Shown: positions 19,862 through 28,533 of the stretch, piece by piece
Numbering within the stretch: the first letter of the stretch is position 1
Layout: each line of letters starts with the position of its first letter
From: Candidatus Corynebacterium intestinavium
GTDB taxonomy: Bacteria; Actinomycetota; Actinomycetes; Mycobacteriales; Mycobacteriaceae
Assembly (NCBI GenBank): GCA_019120635.1
Contig: DWUR01000006.1
Location: 1 to 38,508, forward strand
Length of the DNA: 38,508 bases
Direction: 5' to 3'
Translations under genes and position numbers: made by a program
Notes under the pieces: generated by a model
The model's database searches: none
The model's input: only the letters and a program-made list of their open reading frames with translations
Told to the model about the DNA's origin: nothing

Positions 19862-20467
19862 ATGGCTCGTTATACCGGCCCAGTTACCCGTAAGTCCCGT
19901 CGCCTCCGCGTCGACCTCGTCGGTGGCGACCGTTCCTTCGAGCGCCGCCCGTACCCACCGGGTCAGGCTGGCCGCGCTCGCATCAAGGAGTCGGAGTACC
20001 TGATCCAGCTGCAGGAGAAGCAGAAGGCTCGCTTCACCTACGGCGTCATGGAGAAGCAGTTCCGCCGTTACTACGCAGAGGCCAACGCAATGCCGGGCAG
20101 GACCGGTGACAACCTGGTCATCCTGCTGGAGGCTCGCCTCGACAACGTGATCTACCGCGCTGGTCTGGCACGCACCCGTCGCCAGGCACGTCAGCTGGTC
20201 TCCCACGGTCACTTCACCGTGAACGGCAAGAAGATCAACGTTCCGTCCTACCGCGTCTCCCAGTACGACATCATCGATGTCCGCGATCGTTCCCGCTCCA
20301 TGCTCTGGTTCGAAGAGGCACAGGACAACCTGGTCGACGCCAACGTTCCGGCGTGGCTGCAGGTCGTTCCGTCCACCCTGCGCATCCTCGTGCACCAGCT
20401 GCCCGAGCGCGCTCAGATCGACATCCCGCTGCAGGAGCAGCTCATCGTCGAGTACTACTCCAAGTAG
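19862..20467 (+). CDS. rpsD: 30S ribosomal protein S4
   Basis: MARYTGPVTRKSRRLRVDLVGG; S4 domain RQARQLVSHGHFTVNG. Confidence 0.99.
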   Translation: MARYTGPVTRKSRRLRVDLVGGDRSFERRPYPPGQAGRARIKESEYLIQLQEKQKARFTYGVMEKQFRRYYAEANAMPGRTGDNLVILLEARLDNVIYRAGLARTRRQARQLVSHGHFTVNGKKINVPSYRVSQYDIIDVRDRSRSMLWFEEAQDNLVDANVPAWLQVVPSTLRILVHQLPERAQIDIPLQEQLIVEYYSK

Positions 20468-20580
20468 TCCACGACACCGATCTGAAAAACAGACATTTAC
20501 TCCCCGCCGTCTACCACCACGGTGCACGGCAATCCTGCTACCGGCGTCAAATAGCGGTCGCCGACAAGGAGAAGTAACAC

Positions 20581-21594
20581 ATGCTGATTTCCCAGCGTCC
20601 AGAGCTGTCCGAGGAGTTCATCGACGACTCCCGCTCCCGGTTCGTCATCGAGCCGCTTGAGCCGGGCTTCGGCTACACCCTCGGCAACTCCCTGCGCCGC
20701 ACCCTGCTGTCCTCCATCCCAGGTGCAGCCGTGACCTCCCTGCGGATCGATGGTGTGCTCCACGAGTTCACCACCGTCCCGGGCGTGAAGGAGGATGTCT
20801 CCGACATCATCCTGAACATCAAGTCCCTCGTCCTGTCGAGCGACTTCGATGAGCCGGTCACCATGTACCTGCGCAAGGAAGGCCCAGGAGCGGTCACCGG
20901 CGCAGACATCGAGACCCCAGCTGGCGTGGAGGTCCACAACAAGGACCTGCACATCGCAACCCTCAACGAGCAGGGCAAGCTGGATATCGAGCTGGTCGTT
21001 GAGCGCGGCCGTGGCTACGTCCCAGCCGCCACCTCCACCGATGAGATCGGTCGCATCCCAGTCGACCAGATCTACTCCCCGGTCTTGAAGGTCAGCTACA
21101 AGGTCGAGGCAACCCGTGTCGAGCAGCGCACGGACTTCGACAAGCTGATCCTCGACGTGGAGACCAAGAGCTCCATGTCCGCGCGCGACGCCATGGCGTC
21201 CGCCGGCAAGACCCTGGTCGAGCTGTTCGGCCTGGCACAGGAGCTCAACATCGAGGCGGAGGGTATCGAAATCGGCCCGTCCCCCCAGGAATCCGAGCAC
21301 ATCGCCGCATATAACATGCCGATCGAGGACCTGGACTTCTCCGTGCGCAGCTACAACTGCCTGAAGCGGGAAGAGATCCACACCGTTGGTGAGCTGGCTG
21401 CTCGCACCGAGTCCGATCTGCTGGACATCCGGAACTTCGGCCAGAAGTCCATCAACGAGGTCAAGGTCAAGCTGGCTGGCTTGGGCCTGGCACTCAAGGA
21501 CTCCCCAGAAGGTTTCGACCTCTCCGACATCGAAGGCTACGACGCCGAGACCGGTGAGTGGGTCGAGACCGAGGGCGAAGACATCGCGGAGTAA
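20581..21594 (+). CDS. rpoA: DNA-directed RNA polymerase subunit alpha
   Basis: [40 protein letters not shown]; alpha-CTD present. Confidence 0.99.
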   Translation: MLISQRPELSEEFIDDSRSRFVIEPLEPGFGYTLGNSLRRTLLSSIPGAAVTSLRIDGVLHEFTTVPGVKEDVSDIILNIKSLVLSSDFDEPVTMYLRKEGPGAVTGADIETPAGVEVHNKDLHIATLNEQGKLDIELVVERGRGYVPAATSTDEIGRIPVDQIYSPVLKVSYKVEATRVEQRTDFDKLILDVETKSSMSARDAMASAGKTLVELFGLAQELNIEAEGIEIGPSPQESEHIAAYNMPIEDLDFSVRSYNCLKREEIHTVGELAARTESDLLDIRNFGQKSINEVKVKLAGLGLALKDSPEGFDLSDIEGYDAETGEWVETEGEDIAE

Positions 21595-21640
21595 ATCGCA
21601 CTTAAGCGCTCAAAGCTTTTAACCCACTCGAGGAGAAGAC

Positions 21641-22111
21641 ATGCCAACCCCTAAGAAGGGCGCCCGTCTGGGCGGATCTGCTTCCCACCAGAAGAAGATC
21701 CTGTCCAATCTCGCAGCCCAGCTGTTCGAGAACGGCGCAATCAAGACCACGGACGCCAAGGCGAAGCTCCTGCGTCCCTACGCTGAGAAGATCATCACCA
21801 AGGCCAAGAACGGTACCCTGGCTGATCGTCGCAACGTTCTGAAGCTCATCCCGAACAAGGACGTCGTGTCCCACCTGTTCACCGAGCTGGCCCCGAAGTT
21901 CGAAGGCCGTGAGGGCGGTTACACCCGCATCATCAAGCTGGAGAACCGCAAGGGCGACAACGCTCCGATGTCCCAGATCTCCCTGGTGACCGAGGAGCTG
22001 GCTTCCAAGGAGGCAGAGCGTGCAACCCGCGCTGCTGCATCCAAGAAGGCCGAGGAGAAGAAGGCTGCCGAGGCAGCTGAGGAGAAGGACGAGGCCGCAG
22101 AGGAGAAGTAA
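21641..22111 (+). CDS. rplQ: 50S ribosomal protein L17
   Basis: [37 protein letters not shown]. Confidence 0.99.
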   Translation: MPTPKKGARLGGSASHQKKILSNLAAQLFENGAIKTTDAKAKLLRPYAEKIITKAKNGTLADRRNVLKLIPNKDVVSHLFTELAPKFEGREGGYTRIIKLENRKGDNAPMSQISLVTEELASKEAERATRAAASKKAEEKKAAEAAEEKDEAAEEK

Positions 22112-22171
22112 TTCTCCGCGGAGGTGATCCTTCGATCTCCCAGCCGGCGGGTTCCGTGAGGGCCTGCCGGT

Positions 22172-22209
22172 AAGCCGGGTACTACGCACGAGCGTGGTGC
22201 CCGGCTTTT
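22172..22209 (+). terminator. Rho-independent terminator after rplQ
   Basis: AAGCCGGGTACTACGC-acga-GCGTGGTGCCCGGCTTTT. Confidence 0.85.
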
Positions 22210-22227
22210 GCTATTGGTGGGGTTTCG

Positions 22228-23229
22228 GTGGTGAAGACGCTGCCGGGTAGGTTTGGGGGCATGAGTTCAACGGAAACTGGGGCAGCGGGGGACGCGAAAA
22301 CCAGGACTGGGACGACGGTGACGGGGGCGGACGTCGACGTCGCAGCTAACGGTGCGGTGGGCGACGTCGACAACGACGCTGTGGACGGTGGCGGGGAGAC
22401 CGTTCGGGTGCGGATGGACGTCTCCTATGACGGGACGGATTTCCACGGCTGGGCAGCGCAGAAGGGGGGCTTGCGGACCGTGCAGGGCGTGCTGGAGGAA
22501 AAGCTCTCGCTGGTGTGCCGTACGCCTGTGGAGCTGACGGTGGCGGGGCGGACAGACGCTGGCGTGCACGCCGATGGGCAGGTCTGCCACGCGGATATTC
22601 CGGCGGAGGCCTTCACGCAGCGGAGCCTGGCTAGGCCGGAGGATCTGGTGCGGCGGCTCTCCCGGATGCTGCCGGAGGATATTCGCCTGAACGCGGCGGT
22701 GGCTGCCCCGGAGGGCTTCGACGCGCGCTTTTCTGCGTTGCGGCGGCACTACGTGTATCGGGTGTGCACGGCCCCGGGCGGGCCGCTGCCGCGGCGTGTG
22801 CGGGACACCGCGCGCTGGCGCCGCCCGGTGGACTTGGAGAAGGTACAGATCGCGGCGGATGCGCTGGTAGGGCTGAATAATTTCGCGGCCTACTGCAAGG
22901 CGCGCGAGGGGGCGACGACGATCCGTGAGCTGCAGGAGTTCACCTGGAAAGATGTGTCCACGCCCGCGGAGCCGCAGACTTATGAGGCGCACGTGGTGGC
23001 GGATGCGTTTTGTTGGTCGATGGTGCGCTCCATCGTGGGGGCGTGCCTGACGGTGGGGGAGGGCAAGCGCCCGGAGAGTTTCACCGCCGAACTGCTGGAG
23101 ATGGATGAGCGTAGCTCGCAGGTGCCGGTGGCGCCTGCGGAGGGGTTGAACCTGGTGGGCGTGGACTACCCGGATGCTTCGGAGTTGGCGGCGCGGGCTG
23201 CGGAGACGCGGGCGGTGCGGGAGCTGTAG
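22228..23229 (+). CDS. truA: tRNA pseudouridine(38-40) synthase TruA
   Basis: VRMDVSYDGTDFHGWAAQ, VAGRTDAGVHADGQVCHAD, FCWSMVRSIVGACLTVGEGK; actual start may be 22261. Confidence 0.95.
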   Translation: MVKTLPGRFGGMSSTETGAAGDAKTRTGTTVTGADVDVAANGAVGDVDNDAVDGGGETVRVRMDVSYDGTDFHGWAAQKGGLRTVQGVLEEKLSLVCRTPVELTVAGRTDAGVHADGQVCHADIPAEAFTQRSLARPEDLVRRLSRMLPEDIRLNAAVAAPEGFDARFSALRRHYVYRVCTAPGGPLPRRVRDTARWRRPVDLEKVQIAADALVGLNNFAAYCKAREGATTIRELQEFTWKDVSTPAEPQTYEAHVVADAFCWSMVRSIVGACLTVGEGKRPESFTAELLEMDERSSQVPVAPAEGLNLVGVDYPDASELAARAAETRAVREL

Positions 23230-23259
23230 GGGCTGTGTTTGCGGACCTGGGTGGTTTTC

Positions 23260-24339
23260 CTAGCGGGCCGCGTCCGCGTGCTCGATCGTGCTGGTGCTTG
23301 GAAGGTGCATCGGATCGAAGCGGACCTCGCGCCCACGGTGGCTCACGGTGCCACGGGAATCAATCACCAGATCCGCGATGACACCGTGGCGAGTGGCCTC
23401 CTCAGTGGAGGAAGCCAACACCACCCGGCAGACGGTCGGCGACCAGGCCTCCCGCCAGCGCTCGCCGAGCCCCTGGGCATCCTTGGCTGACTGACCTTGC
23501 GCGCCCTTCGCCGAGTGCACAGCCCCGGCAGCGGTCTGAGTGTTCGTGGCCTTTGCTTTGCCATTCGTAGCGTCGAGAAGCTCGGCGCGCAAAACCTGAA
23601 CCCAGGGCAGGTCGGCGGGCAGGCGTTCCAGCAGGCGCTCGGCGGAACCAGCCCCGTGCAGCAGCACAGTCGAGCCCGGCACGAGCTGCACCTGCACCGG
23701 ATTGCCCGTAGCGTTCAGCCCCAGCAGCCAACCGGGAGCAGGCAGCGCCCGGAACATCGGCCCCGGGTCGGTGAACTCGCTCTGAGCATGAGAGCTGCTG
23801 GAACCGCCGCCTCTGCTAAGCGCCTGCGCACCGACCTCGGACCCTGTGGTGGTGGATGGGGTGAGGCCATCGACCGGCCATGCCACCACCCCGGCGCCGG
23901 CGGCCGCGAAGGGCACGCGCCCGCTGAACGTCGCCGGGATCGAGGCGAAGGTCGCGCCCACATTCCCCGTGAGCAGGGCGGGCAGCTCCCCGCCGAGGTC
24001 CTGCTGGTGTACCAGCAGCGGCGAGCCAGCCACCGCGCTGGCGCTCGTGCTGACGTCCCCAAGGGAAGGAGACGGAGCGAGAGAAACGGGGCCGGAAATG
24101 GTGGCGCTGACGTCGTGCCCAGAAACCTCGGAGCCGGACGCACCCATGCCGGCGACCAGGCGCGGAACCCCCACGGTCACGGGCTCCGGCGCGTAGAAAA
24201 AGTCGTGCGGGGCGGGCGCGATCCGCCACACCTGCCGCGCCTGATCCTCCGGACGGACGCGAGCGCGCCACAGCCACCAACCACCCGCGGCAGCCAGCGC
24301 AGCGACGATCCCGATGAGCAAAACATGCACCACAAACAC
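23260..24339 (-). CDS. Type VII secretion-associated membrane protein, possibly EccE-like
   Basis: N-terminal TM VHVLLIGIVAALAAAGGWWLWRAR and position at the edge of an ESX-4-type locus; GTG start at 24339 with AGGGGGA RBS. EccE assignment rests mainly on context. Confidence 0.5.
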   Translation of the reverse strand: MFVVHVLLIGIVAALAAAGGWWLWRARVRPEDQARQVWRIAPAPHDFFYAPEPVTVGVPRLVAGMGASGSEVSGHDVSATISGPVSLAPSPSLGDVSTSASAVAGSPLLVHQQDLGGELPALLTGNVGATFASIPATFSGRVPFAAAGAGVVAWPVDGLTPSTTTGSEVGAQALSRGGGSSSSHAQSEFTDPGPMFRALPAPGWLLGLNATGNPVQVQLVPGSTVLLHGAGSAERLLERLPADLPWVQVLRAELLDATNGKAKATNTQTAAGAVHSAKGAQGQSAKDAQGLGERWREAWSPTVCRVVLASSTEEATRHGVIADLVIDSRGTVSHRGREVRFDPMHLPSTSTIEHADAAR

Positions 24340-24544
24340 GCGAATTCCCCCTGCGTATCCCCCGGGATGACCCACATCCCTTGTTGATTCTCCCGAATTC
24401 TGTCACAGCGGATACGCCCGCGCATTAGATTGAAGAAATCGCCCTCGGGGGAGGGCAGCGGTGTGGTTCCTGCGGCAGGACTGCGGGGAACGCGCGTTAA
24501 GCACCGCACACCAGGGATAACGCACAGAATTCAGGGGGAACATC

Positions 24545-25885
24545 GTGCGCACCACAAGTCTGCAAGTATCGGGCTACCGTTTTGTGCTCCGACGGCTGGA
24601 GCTCGCGCTGGTCATCGGCGATCCGCGCATGGCCCACGACCCGCTGCGGGCCCAACGCCGCAGTATCGGGGTCGGGCTGCTGCTCAGCGCGCTGATCGCG
24701 GGTGGTGCGGTGATGCTCTCGCTGTTGCGGCCGGCCCCTTCCATTGACGACGCCGCCCTCGTCGCCGACGAGCAGGGCAGCCTTCACGTCCGACTGGAGG
24801 ACGGTTTCCACCCGGTCAGCAACGTGGCCAGCGCCCGGCTGGTGCTGCGGCAGCCGGTGGAAGTGAAGAACTCCACTGCGGCGCTGATCCAGGAGGGCAA
24901 TGGGGGAGCGCCGATGGGGCCCGCGGTGGGCATTGGGTACGTGCCTGGGCTGAACCCCGCGCCGGTGCGCCAGTGGCTGGTGTGCGATACCTCGGAGGCC
25001 GCGGGGAAGCCGGATACGCTGCAGGTCAGGGCCGTTGGTGAGGCGGAGAGCTACCAGCGGGGTGTGGTGCGCTCCGACGAGGCCGTGTGGCTGATTGATG
25101 GCACGAAGCGCAGCCTCGCGGAAGGCGGTGCTGCCCGTGCCCTCGGGGCGGTGGAGATCCCGATGGCTCCAGAGCTGCTGCACCGCTTCGATGAGCAGGC
25201 CGATAGCGTGATCCCGCGTGGCCTCTCTGGGTTGAAGAAGCCCTTCCATCGGGCAGGGACGGTGGCGCACGCCGGCGACCGGGCGTTTCTGGTTGGTCGC
25301 GGTGGGGTCTCGGAGGTGACCGGCCCGCGCCGGGAGTACGTGGAGGCCCTTGCGCCGGGTGGGAGCTTCGACGTAGAGCTGGGGGCGGTGATGACTCAGC
25401 CGACGATTGACCTGCTGCCGAACGTGCCGGAACGGGAGGCCTCCTGGGCGCACCCGGAGCAGACTTGCCTGGGGGAGAAGGGCCTGGCGGAGCCGGTGGG
25501 TGACGGCCGGGACGGGGACGGCGACGGTAAGCGTGCCGGGGAGGGTGACGGTCCTGCGGATCGGGCCGGGGCCGGTGGCAAGAATGGTGGCAAGGACGAG
25601 GGCGCGGAGCAGAACCCCCGGGCCGCCTACGCGGGACCGGCTGGCACGAGCGCACTGCTCACCGAGCGCGGCTTCTTCCTGGTCGACGCCACCGGCACCC
25701 GCTTCACGGTGGGCAAAGCCGAGGACCTCACGGCCCTCGGTTTCACCGAGCACACTCAGGTGCCCTGGCGGGTGATCTCGGGGCTGCCGGAGGGCGGGGT
25801 GCTCTCCGAAGCGAATGCCCGGGCAACCAGCACGAGCACCAGCGCGATTGCCAACACCGCAGAAAGCACCAACGGCACCCGGTAG
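24545..25885 (+). CDS. eccB: Type VII secretion protein EccB
   Basis: RTTSLQVSGYRFVLRRLELALVIGDPRMAHDPLRAQRRSIGVGLLLSALIAGG is the canonical EccB N-terminus; GTG start. Confidence 0.93.
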   Translation: MRTTSLQVSGYRFVLRRLELALVIGDPRMAHDPLRAQRRSIGVGLLLSALIAGGAVMLSLLRPAPSIDDAALVADEQGSLHVRLEDGFHPVSNVASARLVLRQPVEVKNSTAALIQEGNGGAPMGPAVGIGYVPGLNPAPVRQWLVCDTSEAAGKPDTLQVRAVGEAESYQRGVVRSDEAVWLIDGTKRSLAEGGAARALGAVEIPMAPELLHRFDEQADSVIPRGLSGLKKPFHRAGTVAHAGDRAFLVGRGGVSEVTGPRREYVEALAPGGSFDVELGAVMTQPTIDLLPNVPEREASWAHPEQTCLGEKGLAEPVGDGRDGDGDGKRAGEGDGPADRAGAGGKNGGKDEGAEQNPRAAYAGPAGTSALLTERGFFLVDATGTRFTVGKAEDLTALGFTEHTQVPWRVISGLPEGGVLSEANARATSTSTSAIANTAESTNGTR

Positions 25886-27075
25886 TCCGCCACCTGCTCG
25901 GCCACGGGCGCGGCGGTGACGGCCACTGGAACCTCGGCCACAGCACCCCCGGGCGCATCGAGGGCCCCGGCCTTGTCGCCGGGGCCTTTGGCATGGGGGT
26001 TGCCGGGCAGGCCTGCCGGGGCACGCTCCCCGGCGCCGCCCCCTTGATCGTTTCGCCCGTTCGCGCCTGCGTGGTTCCGCTGCTGCTCGCGGGCCAGGCT
26101 CAAGGCAGCCGAAGGGTCTACGACCCGTGCGGTTTGCAGCCCCTCCACACCCTCGACGGCACCACCCGGCTGGGCGGTATTTTGCAGCAGTCCCATCACC
26201 TCTGCCGCAGTGAGTTCCGGGCGGAGCTGCCAGACCATCGCCGCCACCCCGCTGACCACGGGGGCGGCGAAACTCGTGCCGATGAAGGGCTCCGGCGAGC
26301 CCACCACCGGCGGGCCATCGCCGACCTGCGCGACCACCGGACCGCCCGGCGCGTAGATGTCCGCGGGTACCCCGGCCAGCCCGTAGGCGGCGGGTACTCG
26401 GCCGCTGTTGAGTACGGCGGGGGCGAGCTGGTCGCCCGGAGAACCCCCGCCCGTGGCAGCGTGTCCTGCACCGGCTCCGGCGGTGCTCGTCCCCGCGGAG
26501 CCTCCGGCAGGTCCCCCACCACCGCCCATGACGGTGTCGCTCTCCACGGCCCCGACGGATAGCACCCCGGGCAGGGAGGCCGGGAACGTTGGGGTCCCGG
26601 CGTCGCATTGGCCCATGTTTCCGATGGGGGCGACAACCAGGGCGTCGTCGGCGACGAGTTCGCGCACCGCCTTCTCCAGCGCCGGGGCGGGTTCGCAGGT
26701 GACCATCGAGACGTTGACGATCTTGTGTTTGGCCTTGACCTTCCGCGCCTGTTCGAGGGCTGCGACCAGTTCGGCGACGGTGCCCTCCACCGCGTCGGGC
26801 CGGGAGGCGTGACGGAGGCTGTGGATGTGCGCGCCGGGCGCGGCTTGCGCGGCGGTCGTGGCCACCGCGGTGCCGTGCAGAATGCACGAATCCCGCTCCC
26901 CGGTTGCCCCCGGCAGGGCCACGCCCGTGTCCACCACGATGATGGTGCTGCCGTGGCCGGTGGCTAGGTCGTGTGAGTATGCCGGTGCTGGTAGGTGAAG
27001 GTCTGGGTCACGTGCCTGTTCCTGGCAGTTGAGGTTGATGTTCCCGCGTGCGGGAGCTGCTGGTGGGGGAGTCAT
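25756..27075 (-). CDS. mycP: Type VII secretion-associated serine protease mycosin (S8 subtilisin family)
   Basis: IIVVDTG (Asp), LHGTAVA (His), VVAPIGN (Asn), GTSFAAPVVSGVAA (Ser); C-terminal TM YRVPLVLSAVLAIALVLVLVARAF. Confidence 0.93.
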   Translation of the reverse strand: MTPPPAAPARGNINLNCQEQARDPDLHLPAPAYSHDLATGHGSTIIVVDTGVALPGATGERDSCILHGTAVATTAAQAAPGAHIHSLRHASRPDAVEGTVAELVAALEQARKVKAKHKIVNVSMVTCEPAPALEKAVRELVADDALVVAPIGNMGQCDAGTPTFPASLPGVLSVGAVESDTVMGGGGGPAGGSAGTSTAGAGAGHAATGGGSPGDQLAPAVLNSGRVPAAYGLAGVPADIYAPGGPVVAQVGDGPPVVGSPEPFIGTSFAAPVVSGVAAMVWQLRPELTAAEVMGLLQNTAQPGGAVEGVEGLQTARVVDPSAALSLAREQQRNHAGANGRNDQGGGAGERAPAGLPGNPHAKGPGDKAGALDAPGGAVAEVPVAVTAAPVAEQVADYRVPLVLSAVLAIALVLVLVARAFASESTPPSGSPEITRQGT

Positions 27076-28250
27076 CCAAGCCCCCTGATTAGCTCAAACA
27101 CGCCCGCGCCGTGCAGCGCTAGCGGCACAGCGGCGCAGAAGGCCACGGCCTCCAGGGCGTCGACGACCCGCCCCACCCGGGGCGAGGAGATCTGCACCAA
27201 CGGCAGGGTCACCAGCACCAACGCGAGCACACCCCACGGCACCTGATGGCCTAGCCACACGATCGAGCAGCCGGCCATCACAGCTAACGCATTGGCGTGG
27301 AAGGGACGAGTGCCGCGGGCAGACAGCGCGGCCACGACTAGCGCGACCACCAGCAGCGCCGTCCACAGCGACGGCGCGGGCCCACCCCATGGCGCCAGCT
27401 GCACCACGGAGGCGAACAACCACGCGCACGCCGCCGCCACCAGGGCGGAGTGCACCTGCACCACCGGGCCGGCCTCGTTGGCCACCGGATCGCGGAACAC
27501 GCCCGCGGCCGGTACGCGCGGGATCACCACCTTCGCGATCGCCAGCGCCAACTGGCCGGAATAGATCAGTAACACCACTGCAGCCAGCGCAGTGATCGGC
27601 GGCCAAAAGTTGATGGCCGCCAACACCGCAGCCGTGATCGTGCCAACCCGCACCGGCCCCGGCCGCCACACCAACAGCGCAGCGACCACGCAGCCCACCA
27701 GCACGTTCACGTTCAAGCCCGTGGCGAAACCCAGGGCTGCTGCCACGGGGACAAACCGCCGATCAAACAAGCTCAGCGCGGCCACCGCCACCGCAGCGAA
27801 GGCGCTGAAGACCAGCGGCAACAACACCGCGAGATCGACCCCACCGCCCGCGGCGGCGTCCTGAAAACCAAAATGAGCGGCACCGTGGAAATCCAGCGGA
27901 TGCCACAACGGGGTCGCGCGGAAGGCGAGCAACACCACGGCAGCAGCGACGATCCATGCCGCGTAATTGGTGCCGACGTCCCCGGATAATTCATCCGCCG
28001 CCTCCAACGGCGGGGCGGGCGGCTCAGCGGGCTTGCGACAGTGCAAAGCCAGGGCCTCGCCCGCGTGGATGCCGGCCTCCGCGAGCGACTGCTCCGGCGC
28101 GACCACCCCGACCGCGCGGCACAGCTCCCACAACTGGCCCGGCTCCGGGTCCACGAGATGCGGAATGAGCTCGGCAACCGGCACGTGATCCGCCACTGCG
28201 GCGTTAATCACCTTGCCCGTGCTGGGCACAGAAATGCTGATGGCAATCAA
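27072..28250 (-). CDS. eccD: Type VII secretion integral membrane protein EccD
   Basis: Ubiquitin-like N-terminus LIAISISVPSTGKVINAAVADHVPVAELIPHLVD, then about 10 hydrophobic TM segments; TTG start at 28250 with GGGGGA RBS. Confidence 0.85.
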   Translation of the reverse strand: MIAISISVPSTGKVINAAVADHVPVAELIPHLVDPEPGQLWELCRAVGVVAPEQSLAEAGIHAGEALALHCRKPAEPPAPPLEAADELSGDVGTNYAAWIVAAAVVLLAFRATPLWHPLDFHGAAHFGFQDAAAGGGVDLAVLLPLVFSAFAAVAVAALSLFDRRFVPVAAALGFATGLNVNVLVGCVVAALLVWRPGPVRVGTITAAVLAAINFWPPITALAAVVLLIYSGQLALAIAKVVIPRVPAAGVFRDPVANEAGPVVQVHSALVAAACAWLFASVVQLAPWGGPAPSLWTALLVVALVVAALSARGTRPFHANALAVMAGCSIVWLGHQVPWGVLALVLVTLPLVQISSPRVGRVVDALEAVAFCAAVPLALHGAGVFELIRGLG

Positions 28251-28533
28251 GAAATCCCCCTCAAATTTTCCCCCAATTTTTCGCCCCGACCCGTGTACCC
28301 CAGCCGGGACTGAACAGAACAATAGCGGGTGGGGCGGACACGGGGGTGGCAAATTGGGGGATTTCGCCACGAGATGTCTGCACCGGGGTCTATGTTTAGG
28401 CGCACACGGCCATTGAGCTACCTCGTGCGGCGCATTCGCGCTGGGCACACGGGGTAGGGGGAGTGCCAGCAACCTGCGGGGGCAGGGGCGCGAATGGCCG
28501 GTTGAGGGGTTCAACACGAGGGGGAAAACCGCG

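Noticed and set aside
24497-26887. 796-aa minus-strand ORF over eccB/mycP
   Set aside because: Low-complexity Arg/Pro/Gly shadow frame; eccB and mycP both have clear family motifs in other frames
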